Below are positions 40,471 to 52,649 of a stretch of 64,000 bases of DNA, piece by piece. The stretch comes from Siphonodentalium dalli (lineage: Eukaryota > Mollusca > Scaphopoda > Gadilida > Siphonodentaliidae), in NCBI GenBank assembly GCA_032622095.1, contig CP136064.1, positions 256,535,863 to 256,599,862 of the forward strand, written 5' to 3'. Position 1 is the first letter of the stretch. Every line of letters starts with the position of its first letter. The notes beneath the pieces were generated by a model. The model worked only from the letters and a program-made list of their open reading frames with translations. It made no database searches and was not told the origin of the DNA. The position numbers and the translations under genes are program-made.

Positions 40471-40719
40471 ACAAGCGTTTTCCTCAACTCTGAGCTCTAA
40501 TTTGATTAGTAAATAGCTGCCAGCAATAGCAACAATATCAATTATATAAATGAATATGCATATATGTTAAGTTAGCTGTAGCCATATAGTTCTACCCACA
40601 GCCCTTCTAACCTACTCGAGTGACATATACAATGCCCCACCAAACATGAATTGTCAGTTATCAGTGGGCTAGAGGAATGGAGGTTCTTGTATATGCCCAC
40701 AATTAATGTCCAAAGCTTG

Positions 40720-41300
40720 ATTTGGGAAACATTTGACAAAATTTATCAAAACATACTATAATAACATTTACAAAGCTTCATAGTTCATCGAATGCTTATT
40801 AACTCCGGCAACTACACATTTTCAAGTCGTGTTACTCTGGCAAAATTCATCGGATCGAACACAAAATCTAATGACCTGTATTTTCATGCGAGTAATCGAT
40901 ATACGAAATTTGTCTGATAAAAAGTAAGATAACTATAACTAAAGTTATAATCTGTAAATCAAATCTGCAAATTTTAATGGACAAGGGCATTAACTCCGGT
41001 AAGAATGGGCGGACCACACACAAATTTGAACTTAACCTGTATTTCCATATGATTAATCCATATACCACATTTGATAACAACTATGACTAAAAGTTATCAC
41101 CCGGAAACCAAAATATGGGCCAAATTGTTAGTGATAAGGATCATAACTCCGATATAAATGTGCGGACCGAGCCATAATTCGAACTTGATTAGTGTCCCTT
41201 TACAAGTAGCCTCACATACAAATAGTTAATTCCTCTACTATTACTGAATATGTCACCCTGAAACCAGATGGGACGGATGCACAGACGGACCATTGGTCAT
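40720..41300. repeat. degenerate tandem repeat, about 165-bp units
   Basis: TTAACTCCGG/ATAACTCCGATA, GGGCGGACC(A/G), AATTTGAACTT/AATTCGAACTTG and CATATGATTAATCCATATA blocks recur in order in three units. Confidence 0.65.
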
Positions 41301-41719
41301 TTTATCTTCTGTCACGACAGTTGATTCAAGGTAAAATATGTACACTTGGTGCAAATTTAAATTATTCAGTTATCCAGTATACACTTATATAAAATGGTGA
41401 TGAGAATCATGAATGTTTTCTCCGTACTTTCAAACTACCATTCCCATGTCGTGTTTTGGTCTATCGTTGATTCATTACATAATGGCGACGCATAGATATG
41501 TTTGTTGGAAAATCGGCGGAAAGAAAGTTATATCAATTTTGGTGCTCCCTCTTCTGATCCCAATTCCTGACTTAAATGTTTTTTTTTATGTTTTGTTTAA
41601 TGGCATTGGAAACTGCGATATATAGGGGCTCATACCCATCTCTGTCCACCGAACCTTGTCTCCTGGATCTTTTTTTAGACCCCCTCCCCTGATAATTATA
41701 AAAAACTCAAATAGATTTC
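41301..41719. other. intergenic, possible transposon end
   Basis: TTTTTTTAGACCCCCTCCCCTG at 41668-41690 looks like the right end of the hAT-like family (compare 23430-23452). No partner end is found. Nothing else recognised. Confidence 0.4.
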
Positions 41720-42530
41720 CGGAAGCAAAATTTGAAAATGTTCACAAAGGTAACGCCGCTAAAGCGCATGAGATCCGTATACATATGAAGCTGTGTTATT
41801 TTGTCCTGTATAATAACAGTCACCTGGAATCGTATCAGAGCACGCGCTTAACGCAACGTACAGTGGCGCTCTCGTTAGGAAAAAGCAGAATTAAAACGTA
41901 ATCCCCAGAATTAATACAGAAATCACCACCTCGTCGTTAGTATTTACACAAATTACCCATTGCCACACATTATAATCGGATGAAAGCTATCTACATAGAA
42001 GTTGAGTGATCTAGATAAAAAAAATATGCTTCATATCTTGTGTCGGATGGCAAAATGTCATCAAAACACTTATTTACTGTGATTTGAGACTTCAGTTCTT
42101 TTAATTCTCCGCATTTTCTGTTCCAATTCCAAAGCTTAACAACAGTTGTTATTAGCGAAGACCGAAACAAAATCAAAACTCAGTTCCGGTTGTACCGCCA
42201 TGTTCCGGACAATTCACAAAAAAATGAAGGAAATAATTGAAATTGAATTGAAAAAGATGGTGATTATCATGTTGGCAGCATGTATATGATTCAACAACAA
42301 TATAATTGTTAGTAGTGTAGCGCTAATTATGAACTTCGACGTGATGAATTATTCAACTTCGTCTTTTCAACGGCGGTTAGTTCAAAATTATCTAATGCTG
42401 ATCAGTGCTGATTACCAGGTTACCGATGATTAAGTTTGGCCAATTGTGAATTCAACGAATATAGATACATAAAGCGCAGTTTAACTTGAATACGAATACT
42501 GCTAGTTTGGTAAAAGTAACATGACTCTTG
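41720..42530. repeat. dispersed repeat, copy A
   Basis: Collinear with 48190-49165: GCATGAGATCCGTATAC, ATCAGAGCACGCGCTTAACG, GCGTTAGTATTT, AAGCTTAACAACAGTTGT, ATTAGCGAAGACCG, CGTCTTTTCAACG and GTTAGTTCAAAATTATCT occur in the same order. A non-coding transposon or segmental duplication. Confidence 0.75.
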
Positions 42531-43164
42531 ATTTTGATCAAAGTCAAAGAGATACTAGTTAAGAATAATGCGAAATTATTCAATTTATTGAGAAATATTG
42601 TCATGCATTGGTACTTTTGTATTTGTAATTAAGGGTGAGGTCAAGTGACAAATTATGAATGAGTATTTTCATGCAAATCGCCGGGGGGGATCTGTATGAA
42701 GAAGTTATCCGTGGAACAAAGGAGGTATACCAATTGAAGAGGCATACCATTTAACTGTCGGGTGCGTTGGTAAATTACATTTGTTTTCCATAAATTTATT
42801 TTGAGAATTTTATTTTAGAATTATAACACTTGACATACTTTAAAAAAATCAATATACAATTGAAAAATAAATACACCAAATTTATAATGGAACAAGTTTC
42901 AAGCGGATCCGACAAATAAATACCTAATGTTTTCAATACCACATCAAGTCACACTCAGACATATTTGCAACTCTGTAACTTTTGCTCCGCAGATTTGCAT
43001 GGAATCACTTGACCTCCCCCTTGAATAATTTGAAAGTGAAAGCATCGATGGATGATTATTTTATTTTGTCGAGACATGTAAATCTTACTGCACAGTGGCA
43101 CTCTCTACTTGTCAATGATGTCGGTCACCAATCACGATCAAAATGTGTACATGTGCGCAGTTAG
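42531..43164. other. intergenic, nothing recognised
   Basis: A block ACATGTAAATC...CACAGTGGCACTCTCT (43072-43110) is shared with 52475-52512. Confidence 0.45.
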
Positions 43165-43475
43165 TCTGTGCACAGGAGTTTGGAATTTGGTCAAAACCCC
43201 TCTTTTATTGGCGGAACCACCACCCGGGACCAAATGTCACGGAAGGAACGAAACAACAAATTGTTGCCACCCATTTTGAACTCAACTGTATTCCTACAAA
43301 AAATATATTTTCACTAGAAACTTTTGGTACCTCTTACACCTTAGATGCCAATCTACAACATTCCATAGGTATATTTTTCCAGTTCTTCGAAAACCTCACT
43401 TTATTTCGGTAATGTATTGTAAATTCACCAACGAACACAAATCTGCGACTTCTTCATCACCTGTCTTAGAATCTG
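43165..43475. repeat. long inverted repeat, left arm
   Basis: About 310 bp, present inverted with high identity at 46025-46345. Landmarks are CCCTCTTTTATTGGCGGAAC, CACGGAAGGAACGAAACAAC and CGACTTCTTCATCACCTGTC. The pair brackets 2.55 kb that includes an array and a MITE. They could be TIRs of a 3.2-kb element or two opposed copies. Confidence 0.85.
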
Positions 43476-43574
43476 AGTAGCGGAACTAGTACGGAATATG
43501 CGAAAACTTTAAAACTATGATCCGGAGACGGATAGCACGAAAGTACCGTTTATAATTTCGAACATAGCTGCTGA

Positions 43575-44260
43575 TTACATGTTTATTATAACACCGTACC
43601 GATGCACTGATCATCATGGACTTTTTGATGGATGATAACATTGGCGTCTAGATGGGAGCGAATCATTTTGGGCTCATTTGCATAAAAACATGGCCGCTGG
43701 CAGACATCTTGGATTTAAGTGATAATACTAGATAAATCTGAATCAATAACACAGCCTAGAGCCTGAGTCGATGCTCCTATCATCACGAAATTTTTCATCG
43801 ATCATGACATTGATATATAGACGACACCGAGGCACCGAGACACCGAGGGCTTATTTGCATGAAAAACATGGCCGCCAACAGCCATCTTGGATTTCAAAAT
43901 TGCATCATTTAGCACGGGCAAGAGGTCGCAGTGTTGGTCCGATCATAATTAAATTTGTCACGGAGGTTGACATTGACATGTAGATGGGAAACGAGTCATT
44001 TTGGTGTGAATTCTCAAAGAAACATGGCCGCCGTCGGATTTCAGCGACAACACCGCATATATAATTAAATCAATAACACTGCCTAGAGCCTAGGCCTATG
44101 TAGATGAACCGATCATCGTGAAATTGTTCATGGGTCATGACATTGGTATCAAAATGAGAACGAATCATTGCTAGAGACTGTAACATTGGTGCGACCGTCG
44201 TGAAATTAGTCATAGAAACATGGCCGCCGTCGGATTTCAGCCACTCGTTTCATCGACCAT
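43575..44260. repeat. diverged array, ATGGCCGCC...CATCTTGG family
   Basis: Three to four units with GATCAT(C/A)AT, GATGGGAACGA-like, AACATGGCCGCC and GCCATCTTGGAT, the same family as the 52650-53825 array but less regular and interrupted by CCTAGAGCCT blocks. Confidence 0.75.
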
Positions 44261-44269
44261 GAAAGTTAC

Positions 44270-44692
44270 GCCGATGGGGTCATTGTCACAAGGCTCCGGT
44301 CACATTCGTAGCTAGTGTAGCCAGCTTATTTCACCGGCGATCATATTCGTAGTCAGCTTTTCTAATTCGTGGTTTATATTGCCAGAAATATGACGTCATC
44401 ACGTTCGTGACTAAAATGTCGACGTCATGCTCCAAAACTGACTTCGTTTATCAACTTATATTGGAATATAATTCGAGCATTCCAACGACATTGATCCGAA
44501 ACATCAGGTTATTAGATGAACTTATATCAAAACTAAATTCAAGTTGTTGTTCATCCATCAACTTAGAAAAATTAGATTAACCTGATCGTGTTCATTGAGG
44601 CTCGCCTGAATATGAAAAGCTGGCTACAAATGTGATCGCCATAAAAAAGCTTTTATCGGATCGCGGAGCCTTGTGACAATGACCCCATCAGC
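44270..44692. mobile_element. MITE with long TIRs, Mutator-like, copy 2
   Basis: The 29-bp ends differ at one base (GCCGATGGGGTCATTGTC and GCTGATGGGGTCATTGTC on the complement). A perfect 9-bp duplication GAAAGTTAC flanks it (44261-44269, 44693-44701). The interior matches 869-1315 in reverse orientation, including ACGTCATCACGTTCGTGA. Confidence 0.92.
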
Positions 44693-44701
44693 GAAAGTTA
44701 C

Positions 44702-45518
44702 ATTAAGTAATGTTTTTAATATTTTTTTGGTATTTTTGATTTTGAGAAAAACAATGCCGATGGTGGCTAGCTGTCTTGAATTTAAAAATTGAATTTCCAA
44801 TTCATGAGCACATGCTATATAATCGCATAAAGCCATTCTTTGAGAGTTTTGGTGCTGATTCGTTACGACACACGAGTCACGAATACTATTTATAGATCCT
44901 GGTACCGGTACAGTTGACAATACTTATAGTTGCTTATTAAATAAAATTTATGTTAGCGAGTTTATCACTAACTCAAATTTATAAACTAGTTATTCGGTAA
45001 ACCAGTTTGCATTACAACTTGCAAACGCACAAATAAAACGTATACTGTAAAGAATACGTAGGTTAATTTTGTGCTATTACATTAAAGAATCTTATTACAT
45101 TTTGTTACTGTATTTGGCATATTAATGGCGAGTTTTTGTACCCTACATTGACAATTTTGAATTTCGCGAAACTAAACACTCGTTCTATATATGCATGGCC
45201 AATATCGTTACCTAACTCAAGAAAAATGTCTTCTCTCATCAACTAAGACATATATTTGTTCGTCAGAACTAGTAAAAAACAGCATTTTATGTGGAAATAA
45301 TTCAGATATTCTGGCAACGAATCTGCACCAAAACGCACAAAGGAATCGCTTCATGCATAGGCATATATAGGCCTCCCCGTGAGTCTGTATATCTTTTTCT
45401 TCTACTTCGTGATATTCGACCAGTAATCAGTGGGTTGATTACTATTACTATTATATGATGGATATTTTAGGTCTATACAACGGAGCGCGACACAAGCTCA
45501 TATGGGGGGGGGGAGAGC

Positions 45519-45551
<33 letters not shown>

Positions 45552-46024
45552 AGAGAGTGTTGGTCCCCTTATGACCAATCATTGCAACCAGTAGCATTAC
45601 AAATTCAAGTAGTACATATAGGCCTACCGGTACATAACGAACATAAAACAAGAAGTAAAAAACAATACCACGTGGTCGTGCCATAAATAGAAATAAATTA
45701 TATGTGAAATATTTGTACAAATTACCATTCAGTCAAATGAAGAATATCTTCTTGGGTAGTTGTCATTTTCATGAGATGATAACAGCAGACACAGAAAAAT
45801 ACAGAAATTTTCAGGAAAATGCACAAAACATCAGGATTAGATCTTCAAAAACGAGCATAGTATGACGCAAACATAAACTGATTTAAGTTTTCTGGCGCCT
45901 TAGTTCGAAAACCACACGCACTTTCAAATATTTTTGAATTTCGCGGGCTTTAAATTTAGGTTTCGATTTTATTTCGTTCCGACTTTGTTATTCCGGAAAA
46001 ATTGTTTTGTGCCGTTTGTCATTC
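44702..46024. other. intergenic, microsatellite only
   Basis: A G9 run and (GA)n tract lie at 45506-45558. I see no exon or repeat otherwise. Confidence 0.45.
45506..45558. repeat. (GA)n microsatellite
   Basis: G9, then GAGAGCTA and a run of about 16 GA, ending GAGCTAGAGAG. Confidence 0.95.
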
Positions 46025-46345
46025 CGATTCTAAGACAGGTGATGAAGAAGTCGCAGATTTGTGTTCGTTGGTGAATTTACAATACATTACCGAAATAAAG
46101 TGAGGTTTTCGAAGAACTGGAAAAATATACCTATGGATGGTTGTAGATTGGCATCTAAGGTGTAAGAGGTACCAAAAGTTTTTAGTGAAAATATATTTTT
46201 TGTAGGAATACAGTTGAGATCAAAATGGGTGGCAACAATTTGTTGTTTCGTTCCTTCCGTGACCTTTGGTCACGGTGGTGGTTCCGCCAATAAAAGAGGG
46301 GTTTTGACCGAATTCCAAGCTCCCGTGGTCTGTGAATCCGACCAT
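46025..46345. repeat. long inverted repeat, right arm
   Basis: The inverted partner of 43165-43475. Its outer end lies about 20 bp from the damaged kringle exon. Confidence 0.85.
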
Positions 46346-46364
46346 TTAATATTAATTAATATAT

Positions 46365-46600
46365 GTGTTAGTTCAAATTCAATACCGATGGTATATACTG
46401 AGTCCATGCACTGTCGTACCCAGTATTACCGTCAGACTAATAGTACCACCATATCTATAACCGTCTGCGAGGAAATCCCAAGCTATGACTGGATAGCGTA
46501 AAAGATAACCTATGACTTTTAGTGTAGAAATGTAATACATACCTTGTGATACCTGAACATTCAGAACAATCAGGAGAACGACAAGAGCTGGACACGTCAT
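46365..46600 (-). pseudogene. signal peptide plus damaged kringle exon
   Basis: Exon 1 (46600-46543): ATG opens MTCPALVVLLIVLNVQVSQ, a clear signal peptide, then donor GTATGT. A 78-bp intron ends in TTTCCTCGCAG. Exon 2 (46464 downward) continues in phase 1: DGYRYGGTISLT, the start of a kringle (GYxYxGTxSxT). The expected TGxxC...W...PHRYEFEPT core follows only in other frames (NTGYD, CMD, EFELTH), so there are at least two frame breaks. The direct frame stops at 46379. Kringles bind proteins in secreted factors. The exon then ends at the inverted repeat. A GGGGTACA...AAATAGGAGAAA upstream block is duplicated (46604-46710). Confidence 0.5.
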
Positions 46601-46918
46601 TGCTGAGTTTTCTTCAAGTTTCTCCTATTTGCTTTTATTCTATCAATGTACCCCAGCGTACCGTACAAATAGAATACCCGTTCTTCAAATTTCTCCGATT
46701 TGCCTTTAGCGTATCACTGTACCCCACCAAAGTCGTGTTGCGTTCAAATAAAATAGCCTACTATACATTCATTTCGTGTGCCTATAAGTATATTATTGAT
46801 GTACCGTTACCATCCTATGAAGGTAGTGAACGACCAATCAGGTCGATGGAGACACACAGCAACAAAGCGGCACATTCGACGTGCAATCTTAAAGGTTCAT
46901 CGATCCTATCTAGTTGTG

Positions 46919-47318
46919 TTAACCCTTTACCCAAACAGAAGGGCCCTGTGCCAATGCATTATCTTATATATGCGAGTCGACCATAGGTCGCCTCGCATAT
47001 ATAAGAGAATGCATTGGCTTAACACATTAAAAATTATAAAATTGTTAAAGAATGTAAGAAAAAATGGTAAAAAGTGTTAAAAAAAGATTTTTTTTAGGCC
47101 AATGCATTCTCTTATATATGCGAGGCGACCTATGGTCGACTCGCATATATAAGAGAATGCATTGGCACAGGGCTAACTGTAACTATCACAATGTGGTCAA
47201 GGAGCCGGTTCCAATGATATCCATATTTGTATGGTTCTATTGAGACAGACCGAAGATATTTTAGGCTGTTGAAGCTTTATTTGGCCGGTTTTGGCCGGTT
47301 TGTTGGGTAAAGGGTTAA
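46919..47318 (+). mobile_element. TTAA-type palindromic MITE, copy 5
   Basis: TTAA flanks at 46919-46922 and 47315-47318, CCCTTTACCCAAACAG and GGGTAAAGGG ends, hairpins at 46950-47017 and 47097-47165, and the doubled GGCCGGTTTT block. Confidence 0.95.
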
Positions 47319-47339
47319 ATTGCAGGCGATAAAGGGCTC

Positions 47340-47890
47340 TCATCTGCAATGGAAATGTGACATGAAACTACTCTGGCTGTACGCCCATAGAGAACATATT
47401 CCGCCAGTACAAACCTGGGAACTTTTTGATGTTCAGAACCGTTATGACAGGGAACTTTATAACATTGAAAAACAAGGCATGGCATATATATTTCCTTGTT
47501 TATACTTGTTCCTTGACAATCTACTTCACATTATAGGGGGTTATCCCTTGCAGCACCATATTGCATACTTGTCTGTGACTTGTGTTAACCGATATCGCAA
47601 TAAATATTGAATTAATTACCCAGGGAAAATTCCATAATTGTAAGCGACACAACGCAAAATCACTCATAAAGTCACTTAAATTGTGCAATTTATAGTTGGG
47701 ACATTCACGTACAGTGAAATACATTTTAAGGAATATGTCATAACTAAGAACTATATTCAGCGCGTTATTGTTTCGACTTTATAAGGTTCCCATGGAGTCA
47801 AAACTTCAAAAAGTGTCCAGGTTTTGTACTGGTGGAATTCGGGCGTTTGCCAGAGTAGAGATTCATGGCATAATCTAATGGACTCTCACA
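47340..47890. mobile_element. foldback MITE related to 49240-52470
   Basis: GCCCATAGAGAACATATTCCG...ACAAACCTGG at the left and, inverted, CCAGGTTTTGTACTGG...GTAGAGATTCATGGCAT at the right. The interior GGGAACTTTATAACATT and GGTTATCCC also pair with the partner half. Confidence 0.65.
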
Positions 47891-48189
47891 TACATTTTAA
47901 ACAGGGATGGGGTAGTTATGGGTCATTTTTAAATTTAATAGACTTTAAGTAATTACTTTTTCTCAGTAGTTGAGAGTTATTTGTAATTGGGCCATTTCTC
48001 AATTACAAGTAATTGAAAGTACTTGATTACTTGGATAAATCGATATGTAATTCAATAATTGTGTTGTAATAAATAACTTGTGTTCTGCATTTATTTCACA
48101 CCCTTGTGTCTGATAGGTTAATCCACGACTATGACTACCATAGGTACTATAATTTCCTGTGTTGTGATTATAGAAAACTTAATCAGATT
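47891..48189. other. possible hAT end and (TAATTACT) tract
   Basis: CAGGGATGGGGTAG at 47902 resembles a hAT 5' end and is followed by TAATTAC/CAATTACAAG repeats (47945-48030). No right end is identified. Confidence 0.35.
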
Positions 48190-49165
48190 TCGCGAAGCGA
48201 AATCTGAAAGTTTTCATGACGGTAACGCGCATGAGATCCGTATACCTATGAAGCTGTATTATTGTGTTCTATATATAGTTCACGTTACCTGAGAATAGTA
48301 TCAGAGCACGCGCTTAACGTAACGTAAAGTGGCGCTCTCTTAAATGAAAGGCGCAATAAAAAAGATTATCCGATTGGTCAGATTGTCTATCTTAACCAAT
48401 CAGATTTGACGTTGCATAGACATTGTTGTTGCTAAGCCTTGTAGTTCAAATACAGAACTCACCACCTCGGCGTTAGTATTTCCACAAATTACCTATTATC
48501 ACACAATAAAAGAATGAGATGAAAACTATATCATAGAAGGTGGGTGATCTAAATAAAAAATTGTACTTCATATATTGTTTTGGACCGAAAAATGTCACCA
48601 AAACACTTCTTTTACTGCGATTCGAGACTTTCGTTGTTTGAGTCTGACTTGCCTGGTCAAGTTTGTGTTTGAAATTGACAGTTTCAAACTCTGAGTCTTT
48701 GTCATTGCCGTTCACGTTTCAATGAATGATTAGCTGAAAGTTAAATTGGCAAGATAACTAGATCATAGTTGCCATCAACTGAATGAATTTAATCGCAAGA
48801 ATGCGTCTAATTTATCAATTATCAGCAGTCTCTGTTCCAACTCCAAAGCTTAACAACAGTTGTCATTAGCGAAGACCGGAAAAAAATCAAAACACATTTC
48901 CGGTTATTCCAACAAGGTGAAGGACAAGGTCGGGACAATTCTCAAAACAAAAATTAAAATCCTTGAAATTGAAATGAAATTAGGCTTCATCTTGGACGTG
49001 AGGAATTATTCTGACTTCGTCTTTTCAACGTGGATTTAGCGGGCGTTAGTTCAAAATTATCTGATTCTAATTAATGGGCAGATTTCCAGTTTACAGTTTG
49101 TTTAATTTGAATGTGAATGCTACTAGTGCTACACTGCTAGTTTTGTGAAAGTAACATAAATAGGA
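48190..49165. repeat. dispersed repeat, copy B
   Basis: Collinear partner of 41720-42530 (same block order) with extra sequence at 48350-48440 and 48650-48830. Confidence 0.75.
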
Positions 49166-49239
49166 TACATAAATACACGGAGACACGATTGTCCCAAACC
49201 ACATATCAACACAAGTAAGAAGAAGTAAGATGGATGCTG

Positions 49240-52200
49240 ATTATTTATGTCTAGATCATGCCACCATTCATGAATCTCTACTAAAGCTAGAATGCCGGCA
49301 TAGAGATCATATTCCACCTTTACAATTCCCAGAAACTGTTTTTAAGTTTTGACAGGGAACCTTATTAAGTAACGCGGGGAATGTAGTTCTTTGTTCATAC
49401 TTGTTGCTTAATGATTTATTCATCGGTAAGTGAAGTTCCCATCCCGAGATTACGTGACTTTTGGGACCCGATTCCGCGATAAATATTTATTTTATTCCCT
49501 GTCACGAAAATTATTGTTGTAAATGTAAGGCCAAAGTAAAAAGATACTATGTTTCCGTACATCAGATGACCCTAAAAATAACCCGCCGACCCTAAACTTT
49601 TTATTGATAGTCAAAATATTCTAACATTTAATGTTTTTTACCACTAATGCTCATAAATATTGATGACCTTTAGTGTGCAAAACACATGGTTTCTAACATA
49701 TCCCTCTGAAAAGTGACCATGAATTGACGGCCGTCTCAAAGGCCCTAGGTGTGTGATGGGTTGTGTTTTGATGGGCATACATTTTGCAATTTTAATATCC
49801 TGCTTTTACAGTGCTTTATGTCTTGTTTGGGGCTTATGGTGGGTGTATATATACATGTATAGAGGTTATCACCATATGGGTCATTCTATCGTTACGTGTG
49901 ACATTTAGAGGTTTTTAGAGCCTTTATAATCAAGATAACTTTAATTTTATAAAATTATTTTAGTCAAGGGATGCTGCATTTTATTTGCCAGAGGCTAGTC
50001 CACGACTTTTGAGACATATTTTAAACTCATTGTGTACCATAAATTTTTGGCAGGACATTATTTGGTGTGTTACGTGTGTGACGCACAAACATAAGTTTTT
50101 TGCATGTCCTCTTTTTGAGTCTATATTCATGTGAAATAGTAAGTCTAGAATATACAATAAATGTCACGTTTGAATGGAAATATGTTCAGCTATTCAAAAA
50201 ATAGTTTCTGAATTGTTAACACCAAACCACCTTCCATTCCAAGGCTTATAACCACCAAAGAGGCAGCGTTACGTGTATGACACAAAAACGTTACGTGTGT
50301 GACGCTGTGAAATTGCTATTAGATTATTGGAATTCAATACCCTCAATGATATATAATTTGGCCAATAAGAGTAGTGTGATCATGTACATGTGAAAGAGGG
50401 CATTAAGTTGGGTTAGATAGATCCTGGGTTTTAAATTTATGTAATGTTAAAAGTTTTTTAAGTAGTGGACAAAAATGGTCATGCAAATGATTAAAATTGT
50501 ACAACCATGACCGCAGTTACAAACTCAGCCGTCAGGACCATGTAAAGGTACTAGTAATCCAATTAATTTGCACTATGAGCATGGGATAGGTTATCGAATT
50601 ATTGATAATCAAAAGATTCTATAGTTTGACAATCAACTTAATATTCATCAACATGTACATCTAATTCACTTATAAGTGATCCATATGGAAATCCACAGAA
50701 CATACCCACATATATCAGGTAGGAAGGGGTGGTACAACTGATGTAAAAACATATTCTTGGGGTGTTTGCGTCATAAAAAGGGCTAAATTCTCCTTTTCAC
50801 ACCTTTTTAATTTTGAGATATAAAGCCAACACATCATCTCAATAATAGTTTAAATGACATTCACATTGCAGAAACACTGTATTTAAGTACCCAGGACCCC
50901 ATGGATGTTTTAAAGGGGTTACTATTAACCCTGGTCATGTCTGCATTGAGTTTAAACTGAACAGTGCCTTATGCTTAAGACCCATCAATGTGCTCTTATT
51001 GCGCACAATTACTTCAGAATGATAAAATGAATGAATTTAAGATAAAAAAATGTGTAAAATACATTTTCTTGATATTTAGAAGTTTCTTCAATAAAATAAA
51101 GCCAAAAAGAAACCTGAGTTGTGTGGTTTGTGACTGGTAATGGTTGATTGTATAATGTCACACACGTAACGTTACGTGTGTGACAGATATCGGAAGCACT
51201 GCAAAATTCGTAAAAAAGTATTAATATCTTATTTTATGATGTTTAGTGCTTCATCCAAACCATGGAGTCACAGAATATAGAAAACTACGATGTATGTTCA
51301 TGTAGTTTTTGAAAAATTAAAACTTTAATGTTAAATCGTTACGTGTGTGACAGATGATTAGTCATGGAGATGTTGATGAATAAATGTTCAAAATTTTGAA
51401 AATGTGGGTATGTTTTATATTTTTTTTATTGGAAAAATATACACAATGTATTGCCGCAAAATTATAATGTTTACTATCAATAACCTTCATGTCACAGCTT
51501 ACGTGGCCACTCTGATAATTATGCAAAAATAACAGAGTTGGGTACTACTATTTCAAACAAACCAAATATATACAAACAGGTAGGCAACAATATAGTTTAA
51601 TACCATTTTTGGAAAGCTGAAAATCTGTACTTTTGAACGAATCAAGTGCCAGGATTATTCAGCATGTTTGAAATTTTGCCATTTTTTACAATTTTGGGAT
51701 ACCTAATGGTAGAATGACCCATATATGTTAGGGGTATAGCCACTGTCTCCAAAAACCAGGCATGCTCGGTGGACGTACTGGCTACCCCCAGACAATGGGA
51801 TGTAGTCGTCACAATACAAGTACAGTACAGTATAAATAATGGCGGTATTATTGGTAAAATTCTTATAAAAAGTTAGTGACATCAATTTCCTACCAAGTTT
51901 ATAGCCAAATTTATGACAATGTGCTACATGAGTACATGTCATGTATGTGAATAATAAAAAACATACCTAAGCATGAAATTTGATTTTTGTTATCAACCTT
52001 AATGTTTATTTCCAGTTTCCACTGTGTTGATTAAGTAATACTTTCCCCACAACACAGGTTGGTATTTTATGTCACTTCGGTCAATGTTGTTCAACATTTC
52101 TGCAGCTGGATAAAAATATCGAAATAAAATTAAAAACAAAAATTTCCCTACCTACATGTACCTACCCTAATATTTCCACTCCGTTACCGGAAACATACAA

Positions 52201-52470
52201 TCTTTTTCTTTGGCCTAAGCGACATAATGCGAAAGCAATTCTGTAATATCGAGCTGGGAACTTCACGTACCGATGAATAAATCATTAAGCCACAGGTACA
52301 TGTACATGAATGAACAAAGAAGTACATTCTCCATATTTTTTTTTTTTTTACTTTATAAGGTTCCCTGTCAAAACTTAAAAAAAAAGTTCCCCGGTTTTGT
52401 ACAGGTAGAATATGATCTCTACGGGTGTCAGCTTTAGTAGAGATTCATGGCATGATCTAGTTTATGCCAT
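49240..52470. mobile_element. TIR element (3.2 kb) with nested insertion
   Basis: CTAGATCATGCCACCATTCA...TCTACTAAAGC at the left and its complement at 52435-52466, with further inverted blocks GACAGGGAACCTTAT, TTTATTCATCGGTA and GCGATAAATATT. Relative of 47340-47890. The interior is mainly the element at 49873-51727. Confidence 0.75.
49873..51727. mobile_element. nested TIR element with repeated TTACGTGTGTGAC
   Basis: CATATGGGTCATTCTATC at the left and GGTAGAATGACCCATATATG at the right. Motif TTACGTG(T)GTGAC occurs at 49892, 50070, 50268, 50291, 51157 (inverted), 51171 and 51338; the pair at 51157-51184 makes a perfect 28-bp palindrome of GTTACGTGTGTGAC. No long ORF. Confidence 0.7.
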
Positions 52471-52649
52471 GATGACATGTAAATCCTACAACACAGTGGC
52501 GCTCTCTATTTGTGGAACTTTTGGGCAAATTGCATGCTGCTTCGGGGAAGGTTGTGCAAACTTACTGTAATTTCTACATTTCAGTCCGTTTATACCTATA
52601 ATTCAAGTTATTAGCTCAATGCTTGAGCTATTGCCATGGCTTTGTCGCC

